64,000 bases of DNA from contig NZ_VCJO01000005.1 of the NCBI RefSeq assembly GCF_009712475.1, positions 313,850 through 377,849 of the forward strand, read 5' to 3'. Position 1 is the stretch's first letter. Every line of letters begins with the position of its first letter. The DNA comes from Micromonospora sp. CP22. GTDB taxonomy: Bacteria > Actinomycetota > Actinomycetes > Mycobacteriales > Micromonosporaceae. The position numbers and the translations under genes were made by a program. Under the pieces are notes generated by a model. It was not told where the DNA came from. It saw only the letters and a list, made by a program, of their open reading frames with translations, and did no database searches. This document shows positions 25,886 through 33,980 of this stretch, in pieces.

Positions 25886-28354
25886 CTACTTCTCCAGCAC
25901 CGCCGCGGTGATCCGGTGCAGCGCGAAGGTGTGCAGCATCTCGGTGCGTTCGTCCTCGGCGCGCAGGTAGCCCGCGCCGAGCGAGACCGGCCGCACCAGG
26001 CGGGACGCGGTCGCCCCGTGCGCGTCGACGTAGCCGACCCAGACCAGCGCCTTGTCCCGTACCGCCTGTTGCAGCACGGCGATGGCGTCCTGGTGACTGT
26101 GCGCGGACACCGGACCGTCCGGCGACGCTCCCCGCACCACCGCCGGGGCCCGTCGCGCGGCCCGTGCCGCCGCGTCGCCGCGCCGGATCTGCTCCACCAC
26201 GCCGAGCAGGCGCGGCAGTGGCAGACGTGGCGTGGCGAGCGGGTCGAGGGTCCGGGTGGCCCCGGTCACCCTGGCCGGTGCCCGTCGGGTCTTCGGTTTG
26301 GTGAGCACCGTCGAGCCGGTGGCATCCTCGGCCACCGGGGCGTACCCGGCCTCCCGTAGCACGCTGATCAGCCGATTGGCCTGGAACGGGGTCACCAGCA
26401 CGGTCGGCGCGAGCCGCCGTAGCGTCAACGCCTCGACCCGCCGGTCGGCCAGCACCTCGGCCAGCAGAGCCTCGTCGTCGCTGCGCAGGTACGCCCCGGC
26501 GGAGCCGATCCGCAGACCGCCGTGCTTGCGGGCAACGTCGTCGACCAGGTACGTCAAACCCTGCGGGATCGGGGTGCGGGACCGGCGACGGAACAGTTCC
26601 TGGAGGTCGTCGGCGGAGTAGCCGGCGTCCAGGGCGCGCCGCACACTGGCCGTGGTGATCCGGTGCACGCTCGCCCCGCCTGCCGACTCCGGTTCGGCGA
26701 TCAGCTCCAGTTCGGCGGCGAGCGCCGGCTCCGGAGGCCCGGGTACCACCACGGTCAGGTCGGCCTGGACGAGGAAGTGGTCCACCGGGGCGGGCAGCAG
26801 CGTGTCCAGCACCCGGACCGCACTGCCGCCGTCCTCGGCGTCGGCCCGGAGACCCAGCGGGTCGTCCGTCGCGCCTTCCTCGCCCGCCGTCGCCTCGGCC
26901 AGCAGCAGCCGCCCGTACGAGGTGAGCGCACCCAGCCCGGTCACTCCCAGCGTGGCCGCCTCGGCCAGCACCTCCCGGTGTGCGTTCTCCCGGCCACGGC
27001 TGCGGCGCGGCGCTCGCCAGTCCAGCAGCGCCAGCACCTCGTCGACGCTGGGGGCGCTGGCCGGTTCCAGATCCGCGAGTACGCCGAGCACCGCCTGCCG
27101 GGCGGCGGGTGCACCGGCCCGTTCCGCCTCCGCCGACAGCACGGTGATCGGGCGGTCCCGGTCGTCCCGCTGGCCGACCAGTCCGACCTGTCGGGTCATG
27201 GTCAGCCAGGCCCGGGCCAACTGCTCCCAGCGCTGGGCCAGTGACCCGGCCCGCCACACCTCGTACCCGGCGGTGGGCAGCACCTGCTGGTCGGCACCGT
27301 AACGCCCGGCGACGCCGGGCAACTCCAGCTCACCGGCCAGCCCGGCCGCGTACGCCACCTCCAGCAGCAGCGCGGCGGTCGGCTCGTCCAGCCCGGTGGC
27401 CCGCACCAGCCGGCGCAGGTCCCGCACGCCGATCCCGCCGGAGCGCAGCACCAGCGCTGGTTCGGCGGCCAACTGCTCCAGCAGCGCCTCGGTGTGACGT
27501 ACCACCTCCATGGTCTGCCCGGCTCCGGCGGAGTCGGCTGCCTTCGGCTCGCGCACAGTGGCCGTGACCTGGGGTGGGCTGCTGCGCAGCGGCCCCAGCG
27601 GCCCGGTCTCCCGGCGCAGCAGCAGCCCGACCTCCCGGGGCAGCTCGACCATCCCGTTGGTGCCGTTCTTACCGCCGGAGACCCGCACCAGCAGCCGATG
27701 GTCGACCAGCCAGCGCACCGGCGACCCGGTCGGTGCCCCGCCGTTGGTGTCGTCCGGCGGCAGGTCGTCGTCCGCGCCGATCGCCGGTGCCTGCAACGCG
27801 CCGGGCGGCACGCTGCCGACCGGCGGACCGGCGGCCAGCCGGTCCAGGATCGCCCGGGCCGACGGTGGCGCGGACAGCAGCGTCCGCCGCAGCTTCGCCG
27901 GGTCCGCGCAGAGCGCCGCCGTGCGCGCGTCCAGCTCCGTCGCCGGTCGGCCGAGGCCCGCGGGGTACGGCGAGATCTCGTCGATGCCACCGACGAGTCG
28001 CAGGGCGTTGTCCGGGCCGTACAGCAGGAACCGGGCGCGTAGCCGGTCGACGGCGGCCCGGATGGTGGTGGGCGCGGGCGGGTTGGGCCCGGCGGTGGCC
28101 AGGGCGAGCACCCCGTCGACCGAGGTGGTGCCGTCGGCCGGGTCACGGGTCAACCGGGCGGCGTCCAGGATCTGGAGCGTGAACTGGTCCAGCCCGTCGA
28201 GGGCGCGCGACACCGAGACGCGGGACTGTGCCCGGATGGCGAGGGCGGCCACGTCGGCGGGGACCGGCACGACGAGGTCGGGCCGCAGCTGGAGGAGCGC
28301 GGCGAGGGACTCGTCGGACAGCGACCGCAGGTGGTCGGCGAGTGAGGTGCTCAT
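25886..28354 (-). CDS. XPB-associated protein with helicase-like C-terminal domain
   Basis: Protein of 822 residues matching the large actinobacterial family found beside XPB helicases (Rv0862c/SCO3550 type, annotated as helicase C-terminal/XPB-Ssl2 N-terminal domain). It starts LADHLRSLSDESLAALLQLR. No Walker A motif is visible, so it should not be an active helicase alone. The end (DKALVWVGYVDAHGATASRL) resembles WYL-type beta folds that bind ligands or DNA. It probably partners XPB in repair; this is inference from synteny. A TAGCGT box lies 9 bases before the ATG. Confidence 0.82.
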   Translation of the reverse strand: MSTSLADHLRSLSDESLAALLQLRPDLVVPVPADVAALAIRAQSRVSVSRALDGLDQFTLQILDAARLTRDPADGTTSVDGVLALATAGPNPPAPTTIRAAVDRLRARFLLYGPDNALRLVGGIDEISPYPAGLGRPATELDARTAALCADPAKLRRTLLSAPPSARAILDRLAAGPPVGSVPPGALQAPAIGADDDLPPDDTNGGAPTGSPVRWLVDHRLLVRVSGGKNGTNGMVELPREVGLLLRRETGPLGPLRSSPPQVTATVREPKAADSAGAGQTMEVVRHTEALLEQLAAEPALVLRSGGIGVRDLRRLVRATGLDEPTAALLLEVAYAAGLAGELELPGVAGRYGADQQVLPTAGYEVWRAGSLAQRWEQLARAWLTMTRQVGLVGQRDDRDRPITVLSAEAERAGAPAARQAVLGVLADLEPASAPSVDEVLALLDWRAPRRSRGRENAHREVLAEAATLGVTGLGALTSYGRLLLAEATAGEEGATDDPLGLRADAEDGGSAVRVLDTLLPAPVDHFLVQADLTVVVPGPPEPALAAELELIAEPESAGGASVHRITTASVRRALDAGYSADDLQELFRRRSRTPIPQGLTYLVDDVARKHGGLRIGSAGAYLRSDDEALLAEVLADRRVEALTLRRLAPTVLVTPFQANRLISVLREAGYAPVAEDATGSTVLTKPKTRRAPARVTGATRTLDPLATPRLPLPRLLGVVEQIRRGDAAARAARRAPAVVRGASPDGPVSAHSHQDAIAVLQQAVRDKALVWVGYVDAHGATASRLVRPVSLGAGYLRAEDERTEMLHTFALHRITAAVLEK

Positions 28355-28437
28355 CGTCGTTCCACGCTAGCCCGGTGGGGGCCACTCTCGCCCATCGGAC
28401 GTCCCGGCCGCTCCGGCTGGCCGGGTAGCTTTCCCAC

Positions 28438-29058
28438 ATGTCCTCGCTGACCGTCGGATTCGACCTTGACATGACGCTCGTCGACTCGCGCCCCGGTATC
28501 GCCGCTACCTACCGCGCCCTGACCGAGCGGACCGGCGTACCCGTCGACGCCGACGCCGCCGTGTCCCGGCTCGGCCCGCCGCTGCGTACCGAGATCGCCC
28601 GGTGGTTCCCGCCGGAGCAGGTCGAGGAGGCGGTGTCGGTCTACCGCGAGTTGTACCCGGCGTACGCGATCACGCCGACCGTGCCGTTGCCCGGTGCGGA
28701 GGCGGCGCTCGCCGCGGTCCGCGAGCGGGGCGGCCGGGTGCTGGTGGTCACCTCGAAGATCGGTAGGTTGGCGCGGCTGCATCTGGACCATCTGGGGCTG
28801 GTCGTGGACGAGTTGGCCGGTGACCTGTTCGCCGAGGAGAAGGCGACCGCGTTGCGGGCACACGGGGCGACCCACTACGTCGGCGACCATGTGGCGGACA
28901 TGGTGGCCGCCGAGGCGGCCGGGGTGCCCGGAATCGCGGTGGCCACGGGCCCATGTTCGGCGGATGAACTGCGCTCCGCCGGGGCGGCGGTGGTGCTGGC
29001 GGATCTCACCGGATTCCCAGCGGCGCTCGACGGGATGATCCGGCTAGCCTTGAGGTAG
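28438..29058 (+). CDS. HAD hydrolase (phosphoglycolate phosphatase-like)
   Basis: Protein of 206 residues. TVGFDLDMTLVDSRPGI carries nucleophile D9 and acid D11, LVVTSKIGRLARL is motif II, and YVGDHVADMVAAEAAG is motif IV. The small helical cap fits Gph-type phosphatases. The methionine after the second Asp (DLDMT, usually DLDGT) is common in this actinobacterial branch. A TAGCTT -10 box lies 6 bases before the ATG, which suggests a leaderless transcript. The substrate is not determined. Confidence 0.86.
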   Translation: MSSLTVGFDLDMTLVDSRPGIAATYRALTERTGVPVDADAAVSRLGPPLRTEIARWFPPEQVEEAVSVYRELYPAYAITPTVPLPGAEAALAAVRERGGRVLVVTSKIGRLARLHLDHLGLVVDELAGDLFAEEKATALRAHGATHYVGDHVADMVAAEAAGVPGIAVATGPCSADELRSAGAAVVLADLTGFPAALDGMIRLALR

Positions 29059-29089
29059 TAGACGGTTCAAGCGAAGCAGAGGTTCTCAG

Positions 29090-29476
29090 GTGCCTACGGG
29101 TCGAGTGAAGTGGTACGACGCGGCCAAGGGATACGGGTTCGTCACCAGTGACGAGGGTGGCGACGTGTTCCTGCCGAAGGGCGCGCTACCGGTGGGGGTC
29201 ACCGATCTCAAGGGCGGCCAACGGGTCGACTTCAGCGTGGTGGACAGCCGGCGAGGCGCGCAGGCGATGGGGGTGAAGCTCCTGGATGCGCCGCCGTCCG
29301 TGGCGGAGCTGCGCCGCCGTCCCGCCGAGGAGCTGCACGGCCTGGTGGAAGACATGATCAAGGTGCTGGAGGCGAAGGTTCAGCCCGACCTGCGTCGGGG
29401 TCGCTTCCCGGACCGCCGGACCGCGCAGAAGATCGCTCAGCTGGTCCACGCGGTCGCCCGCGAGCTGGAGGTCTGA
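29090..29476 (+). CDS. Cold-shock protein with C-terminal extension
   Basis: Protein of 128 residues. A CspA-like OB fold covers about residues 1-66, with RNP1-type GRVKWYDAAKGYGFVTSD and DVFLPKGALP (usual FVH replaced by FLP). A helical extension of about 60 residues follows (AELRRRPAEELHGLVEDMI). Such long forms resemble mycobacterial CspB. It should bind single-stranded RNA or DNA. The 3' end overlaps the convergent mqnD gene by 40 bases. Confidence 0.9.
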   Translation: MPTGRVKWYDAAKGYGFVTSDEGGDVFLPKGALPVGVTDLKGGQRVDFSVVDSRRGAQAMGVKLLDAPPSVAELRRRPAEELHGLVEDMIKVLEAKVQPDLRRGRFPDRRTAQKIAQLVHAVARELEV

Positions 29477-30285
29477 GGCACGAGCCCGGCGTCGGCGGCC
29501 CGGCCGAGCAGCGCCTCGACGGCAGCGAGACCCGCGTCACCCAGGTCCGCGGTGAACTCGTTGACGTAGAGACCGATGTGCCGGTCCACCACGTCGGGCT
29601 CCATCTCCTGGGCGTGCTCCAGCACGTACGCCCGGCTGGCCGCCGGGTCGGCCCAGGCCCGCTGGACGGAGTCCCGGATCCAATCGGCGGCCTGGTGCGG
29701 GTCGACCACGCCCCGACGGGCCAGGATGGCACCGAGCGGGATCGGCAGGCCGGTGTCGGACTCCCACCACTCGCCCAGGTCGACCAGGGCGGTGAGACCG
29801 TGCCGTGGGTAGGTGAACCGGGCCTCGTGGATCACCAGGCCGGCGTCGTACCGCCCAGCGGCGACGCCCGGCATGATCTCGTGAAACGGGACCACCTCGA
29901 TGCGGCGCGGTGTCCGTCCGGCCGCCCACAGCCGGAACAGCAGGTAGGCCGTGGTCCGGTCGCCGGGGACCGCCACGGTGGCGTCGGTGAGGTCGGCCCG
30001 GTCCGGCGCGCCGCCGTGACCGGCCCGGGTGAGTACCAACGGGCCGCACCCCCGACCCAAGGCGCCCCCGCAGGGCAGCAGGTGGTATTTCTCCAGCAGC
30101 CACGGCAGCGCCGCGTAGCTGACCTTCACCAGGTCGAAAGCGCCACGCTCGGCGGCCGTGTTGGTGACGTCGACGTCGGCGTACGTCACCTCGACTGGCG
30201 GTGCGCCGGGCACCTGTCCGTGCACCAGGGCGTGGAAGGCGAACGTGTCGTTGGGGCAGGGCGAGATCGCCAGCGAGAGCGCCAC
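29437..30285 (-). CDS. mqnD: 1,4-dihydroxy-6-naphthoate synthase
   Basis: MqnD of 282 residues, the last enzyme of the early futalosine pathway to menaquinone, converting cyclic dehypoxanthinyl futalosine to 1,4-dihydroxy-6-naphthoate. SLAISPCPNDTFAFHALVHG is the family signature, followed by FDLVKVSYAALPWL and VVPFHEIMPGVAAG in a periplasmic-binding-protein fold. The GTG at 30285 was chosen because the Gly-rich upstream extension runs into the palindrome. It lies downstream of mqnB on the same strand; its end overlaps the cold-shock gene. Confidence 0.92.
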   Translation of the reverse strand: MALSLAISPCPNDTFAFHALVHGQVPGAPPVEVTYADVDVTNTAAERGAFDLVKVSYAALPWLLEKYHLLPCGGALGRGCGPLVLTRAGHGGAPDRADLTDATVAVPGDRTTAYLLFRLWAAGRTPRRIEVVPFHEIMPGVAAGRYDAGLVIHEARFTYPRHGLTALVDLGEWWESDTGLPIPLGAILARRGVVDPHQAADWIRDSVQRAWADPAASRAYVLEHAQEMEPDVVDRHIGLYVNEFTADLGDAGLAAVEALLGRAADAGLVPQTSSSRATAWTS

Positions 30286-30339
30286 CCCCCCACCGTAGCC
30301 CGGCCCACCTGACCCGCCCCCAGCACGCCACCCCCCACC

Positions 30340-30429
30340 CCATCCAAGATCCGGACAACTTCCCGGATGTTGCTGCCTCAGCTCGGCCTGAGCCAGCAAC
30401 ATCGCCGAAGTTGCGCGGATCTTGGATGG
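30340..30429. repeat. 90-base palindrome with 42-bp arms between mqnB and mqnD
   Basis: Arms 30340-30381 and 30388-30429 match at 36 of 42 positions as inverted copies, with a 6-base loop CTCGGC. The outer ends are CCATCCAAGATCCG and CGGATCTTGGATGG. It could be a mobile palindromic repeat, or an RNA hairpin tuning expression of mqnD relative to mqnB. Confidence 0.85.
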
Positions 30430-30438
30430 GTCGGCGGG

Positions 30439-31089
30439 TCAGCGTAGGGCGACGGCGGCGGCGGTGAGGGCGGTGAGGGCGTCGCGCAACCGCCAGGCCG
30501 CGCGGTCGCGGGGGCCGATCGGGTTCGAGACGGTGCGCAGCTCGACGAAGGGCACTCCGGCCTGGCTGGCGGCGACCGCGACGCCGTATCCCTCCATGGC
30601 CTCGGCCACCGCGTCGGGGTAGCGCCGGACCAGTTCGTCGGTGCCGGCGGTGGTGCCGGTGACGGTGCTGACCGTCAGCACCGGCCCCACGGTCGCGGTC
30701 GGCAGCGCCGTGCGCAGGGCGTCCAGCAACGCCGGGTCGGCGTCGAGGGCCGGACCGCCGCCGAGTAGCTCAGCCGGCATACCGAGTTCGTCGATCGGAA
30801 TGAAGCCCTCGGGTGACTCCGCGCCCAGGTCGGCGGCGACGGCCCGGGTGCCGATCACGGTGTCGCCGACGGCGACCCGATCGGTGAAGCCACCGGCGAC
30901 CCCCGCACTGACCACTGCCCGGTACGGGCGGCCGGCCAACTCGGCGAGCGCCAGCAAACGGGCGGTCGCCGCACCGGCGACCGCCGGGCCGACCCCCACC
31001 GGCAGCACCGCGACGGCCGGGTCGGCGAGCCCGGCCTGGATCGCCTCCGCCTCGGCCGGTACCGCGGTCACCACGAGCAGACCGCTCAC
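30439..31089 (-). CDS. mqnB: Futalosine hydrolase
   Basis: Protein of 216 residues of the nucleoside phosphorylase/hydrolase fold. LLVVTAVPAEAEAIQAGL opens it, VVSAGVAGGF is the phosphorylase-like loop, and AEAMEGYGVAVAASQAGVPF carries the catalytic region. MqnB releases hypoxanthine from futalosine in menaquinone synthesis, matching mqnD nearby. The GTG start overlaps the MFS stop by 4 bases, so the two are translated together. Confidence 0.92.
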   Translation of the reverse strand: MSGLLVVTAVPAEAEAIQAGLADPAVAVLPVGVGPAVAGAATARLLALAELAGRPYRAVVSAGVAGGFTDRVAVGDTVIGTRAVAADLGAESPEGFIPIDELGMPAELLGGGPALDADPALLDALRTALPTATVGPVLTVSTVTGTTAGTDELVRRYPDAVAEAMEGYGVAVAASQAGVPFVELRTVSNPIGPRDRAAWRLRDALTALTAAAVALR

Positions 31090-32702
31090 GACAGTGGGCC
31101 CGGTGAACTGCGCCGCGTCTCGTCTTCGCCGCCAGCGGAACCGGTGACCGTCGAGGAGGGGCGGTAGATGTGGAAGCCGGGCGGTGCCATCTCCGATTCC
31201 TCAGGGTCCCGGCCACCCTGGACGGGGGCCGGCGACATGGGGGTGGCCTCGGCGACGTGGTCCTCGTCGGCCGCTTCCTCCTCGGCCTGTTTCTCGGCGT
31301 GCAACTCGTCGTCGGTCAGCGGCCGTCCACGCAGCCGCTCGGCGCGCAGTCGCCGAGCCATCACCAGGCCGCGAGCGGCGGCGAGCGCGCCGACGGCAGC
31401 GGCGACGGCGATGCCGATCCGGCCGTCGAAGGGTACGAGCCCCAGCCCGCCACCGGCGACGAAGGCGAGCATCAGCACGGTCTCGGAGTGGGCGAAGGAG
31501 CTGGCCCGAAGGCGTTCCGAGATGCGCTCCTGGATCGAGGCGTCCACGGCCAGCTTGGCGATGCCGCTCATCATGGCCGCCACCACGCAGAGCAGGGCGA
31601 CCATCGGCAGCGAGAAGTTCACCACGGTGAGTACGGCCACCCCGGCGACGATCACGATGCCGCTGGACTGGAGGGCGGCGGGCCGGTGGATGCGCAGCCG
31701 GGTGCCGATCGCGGTGGCGAGGAAGGTGCCGATGGCCAGCGCGCCCCCGACCAGGCCGAGTGCTCCCTCGTCACCGAGGTCCCGGCCGAACACCACGGTG
31801 GTCAGGTCACCGGCCTTGATGGTGAAGGCCAGGAACAGCAGCAGGAAGCCGTAGATCGCGCGTAACGTGGCCGCGCCGACCAGCGTCGAGATCACCAGGC
31901 GTCCGGCGGGCCGCCCCCGGCCCAGTGGCCGGTCGTCCGTGGCCCGACGCAGCGCTCGCAGGGGTCGCGGCACCCGTTCCGGCGGTTCGGAATCGGCCTT
32001 CGGCGGCAGCCGGAGGGAGATCACCATGCCGACCAGGAAGATCACTGACGCGACCCGCAACGGCCACTGCGGGCCGAACCAGAACGCAGCCAGCCCGATC
32101 GGGGCGACCAGCGCCCCGGCGACCGTGCCATAGACGCTGGCCCGCGCACCGACCTGGGACAGGCCGAGCCCTTCCGGCAGCAGCCGGGGTACGGCGGCGG
32201 AACGTGCCACCCCGTACGCCCGGGACAGCGCCAGCACCCCGAAGGCGGCCGGGTACAGCCCGAAGCCGTGGATGTAGTCGGAGATCATCCAGGCCAGGAA
32301 CGCCCGCCCCAGCATGGTCGTGGCCAACGCGTACCGCCGACCGTGCCGGAAGTGGTCGAGCAGTGGCCCGACCACCGGAGCGAGCATGGCGAAGGGCACC
32401 ATGGTCACCAGCAGGTAGAGCGCGACCTTGCTCCGTGCCTCGCCGAGCGGCACGTTGAAGAAGATCGTCCCGGCCAGCCCGATGGCGATCAGCGTGTCAC
32501 CGGCGCAGGAGACCGCGTGCAGGTCGAACAGGCGGACCATGCCGGTCTCGCCGCCCGCGCCCCTGGCCCGGGCCCGAGCGGCACTGCGGGTCACCCATCG
32601 ACCGCTGGTCAGTGAGCCACGCAGCATCAGCCGGGTGGCGCGGATGCCGGTGCCGACGGTCCGCCCGAGGAGGGACCGCTCAGCGCGGGAGAACAGCGGC
32701 AT
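31086..32702 (-). CDS. MFS transporter
   Basis: About 538 residues from the ATG at 32702 (MPLFSRAERS). About twelve membrane segments start at LHAVSCAGDTLIAIGLAGTI, with a central loop rich in Arg/Pro and a hydrophilic C-terminal tail of about 95 residues, acidic in the first part (ELHAEKQAEEEAADEDH). It resembles the Rv0876c-type transporters that sit in the same neighbourhood in mycobacteria. The substrate is unknown. It is co-translated with mqnB; a link to menaquinone precursors is only positional. Confidence 0.85.
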   Translation of the reverse strand: MPLFSRAERSLLGRTVGTGIRATRLMLRGSLTSGRWVTRSAARARARGAGGETGMVRLFDLHAVSCAGDTLIAIGLAGTIFFNVPLGEARSKVALYLLVTMVPFAMLAPVVGPLLDHFRHGRRYALATTMLGRAFLAWMISDYIHGFGLYPAAFGVLALSRAYGVARSAAVPRLLPEGLGLSQVGARASVYGTVAGALVAPIGLAAFWFGPQWPLRVASVIFLVGMVISLRLPPKADSEPPERVPRPLRALRRATDDRPLGRGRPAGRLVISTLVGAATLRAIYGFLLLFLAFTIKAGDLTTVVFGRDLGDEGALGLVGGALAIGTFLATAIGTRLRIHRPAALQSSGIVIVAGVAVLTVVNFSLPMVALLCVVAAMMSGIAKLAVDASIQERISERLRASSFAHSETVLMLAFVAGGGLGLVPFDGRIGIAVAAAVGALAAARGLVMARRLRAERLRGRPLTDDELHAEKQAEEEAADEDHVAEATPMSPAPVQGGRDPEESEMAPPGFHIYRPSSTVTGSAGGEDETRRSSPGPLS

Positions 32703-32807
32703 GGCACCCATCCTGAACCATCGGCTCGGGCGATGCTGCGCCACCGGCCGAGAACACCTCTGGGGAGTGCCTCACAGGCGGCCCACCCGATGGGGAACAA
32801 TGGTCGG

Positions 32808-33626
32808 GTGACCAGGCCCGTCTCCGCTCGTGCCGCTCGCCTTGACCAGGTCTGCGCCGCCGCCGTCGAGGTGGCCCGCGCCGGCATCACCGAGGTGGGC
32901 CCCGACGACGTCGGCGATCACCTCCAGGCCGTGGCCGAGGGTGACCGTCTCGTCACCCACTACTTCGAGTGCCGGCTGGCCGGTTACCGCGGTTGGCGGT
33001 GGGCGGTCACCGTGACCCGGGTGCCGCGCAGCCGGACGGTGACGATCTGCGAGACCGTCCTGCTACCCGGGCCGGACGCGTTGCTCGCCCCGGGCTGGCT
33101 GCCCTGGCAGGAGCGGTTGAAGCCCGGTGACCTGGGCCCCGGCGATCTGCTGCCGACCCCGTCGGACGACGAGCGCCTGCAACCCGGCTACCTGCTCTCC
33201 GACGACCCGGCGGTCGAGGAGACCGCCTGGGAGTTGGGGCTGGGTCGGACCCGGGTCATGTCGCGGGAGGGGCGGATCGAGACGGCTCAGCGCTGGTACG
33301 ACGGCGATCACGGCCCCTCGGCGCCGATCTCCACCTCCGCGCCCGCCGCCGCCCGCTGCGGCACCTGCGGTTTCTACCTGCCGCTCGCCGGCAAGCTGCG
33401 GCAGTGCTTCGGCGTCTGCGGCAACTTCTACGCGCCCGACGACGGCCGGGTGGTCAGCGCCGACCACGGCTGCGGCGCCCACTCGGAGACGTTGGTCGAG
33501 GTGGACACGGCGGTCGACGAGATGCCCACCGTCTACGACGACAGCGCGGTGGAGCCGGTGCCGGTCAGCCGGGCGCCCGGGTCCGTCGAAGACGGCGAGC
33601 CGGCGGAGCCGTACGGCCACTCCTGA
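32808..33626 (+). CDS. DUF3027 domain protein with cysteine-rich zinc-like motif
   Basis: Protein of 272 residues matching actinobacterial DUF3027 (SRAARLDQ-type start, FECRLAGYRGWRWAVTVTRV). Near the end it has AARCGTCGFYLPL, QCFGVCGNFYAP and DHGCGAHSE, a Cys/His set likely to bind zinc. The function is unknown. The GTG at 32808 follows an AACAAT box by 6 bases, possibly a leaderless start. An upstream frame to 32733 crosses the divergent MFS start. Confidence 0.85.
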   Translation: MTRPVSARAARLDQVCAAAVEVARAGITEVGPDDVGDHLQAVAEGDRLVTHYFECRLAGYRGWRWAVTVTRVPRSRTVTICETVLLPGPDALLAPGWLPWQERLKPGDLGPGDLLPTPSDDERLQPGYLLSDDPAVEETAWELGLGRTRVMSREGRIETAQRWYDGDHGPSAPISTSAPAAARCGTCGFYLPLAGKLRQCFGVCGNFYAPDDGRVVSADHGCGAHSETLVEVDTAVDEMPTVYDDSAVEPVPVSRAPGSVEDGEPAEPYGHS

Positions 33627-33648
33627 TCGTGGGGCCGTTGCCGCCGGT

Positions 33649-33891
33649 TCAGGCGGTGCCGCGACGGCGGCGGCGATTGGCGTCGTGCCGCATCATGACC
33701 GCCAAACCGGGGAAACCCCACAGGAATCCGGCCAGGCAGACCCAGAGCCAGTTCTCGTGACCGTGGGCGACCAGCCATTCGCGGAAGATCAGCAACACCA
33801 GCCCGGTGACGGCCCAGATCGCCATCCCGGCGAGGGCGAACGGCACCATCGGCGGGTCGAGCGGCTCGGGGCGGGGTGGTGGGGCGGACAC
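33649..33891 (-). CDS. DUF2530 small membrane protein
   Basis: Protein of 80 residues. It has a Pro-rich start (SAPPPRPEPLDPPMVPF), two hydrophobic segments (ALAGMAIWAVTGLVLLIF and WLWVCLAGFLWGFPGLAVM) and a basic end, which match DUF2530. The family commonly lies between DUF3027 and a purine permease in actinobacteria, as here. The function is unknown. I prefer the GTG at 33891 because the upstream extension to 34032 is Arg/Ser-rich and overlaps the permease start. Confidence 0.8.
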   Translation of the reverse strand: MSAPPPRPEPLDPPMVPFALAGMAIWAVTGLVLLIFREWLVAHGHENWLWVCLAGFLWGFPGLAVMMRHDANRRRRRGTA

Positions 33892-33980
33892 CTGACCAGG
33901 GTACGTGACCCCGTTTCCTGCCAGGCCGGCCATCTGCGACGATGCGCGCGACAACCCGATGATTCGCTGTGAGGTTCCTG

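Noticed and set aside
28438..29058. HAD gene as a defective phosphatase because DLDMT replaces DLDGT
   Set aside because: Both catalytic aspartates and later motifs are intact, and this substitution occurs in other actinobacterial members as I recall.
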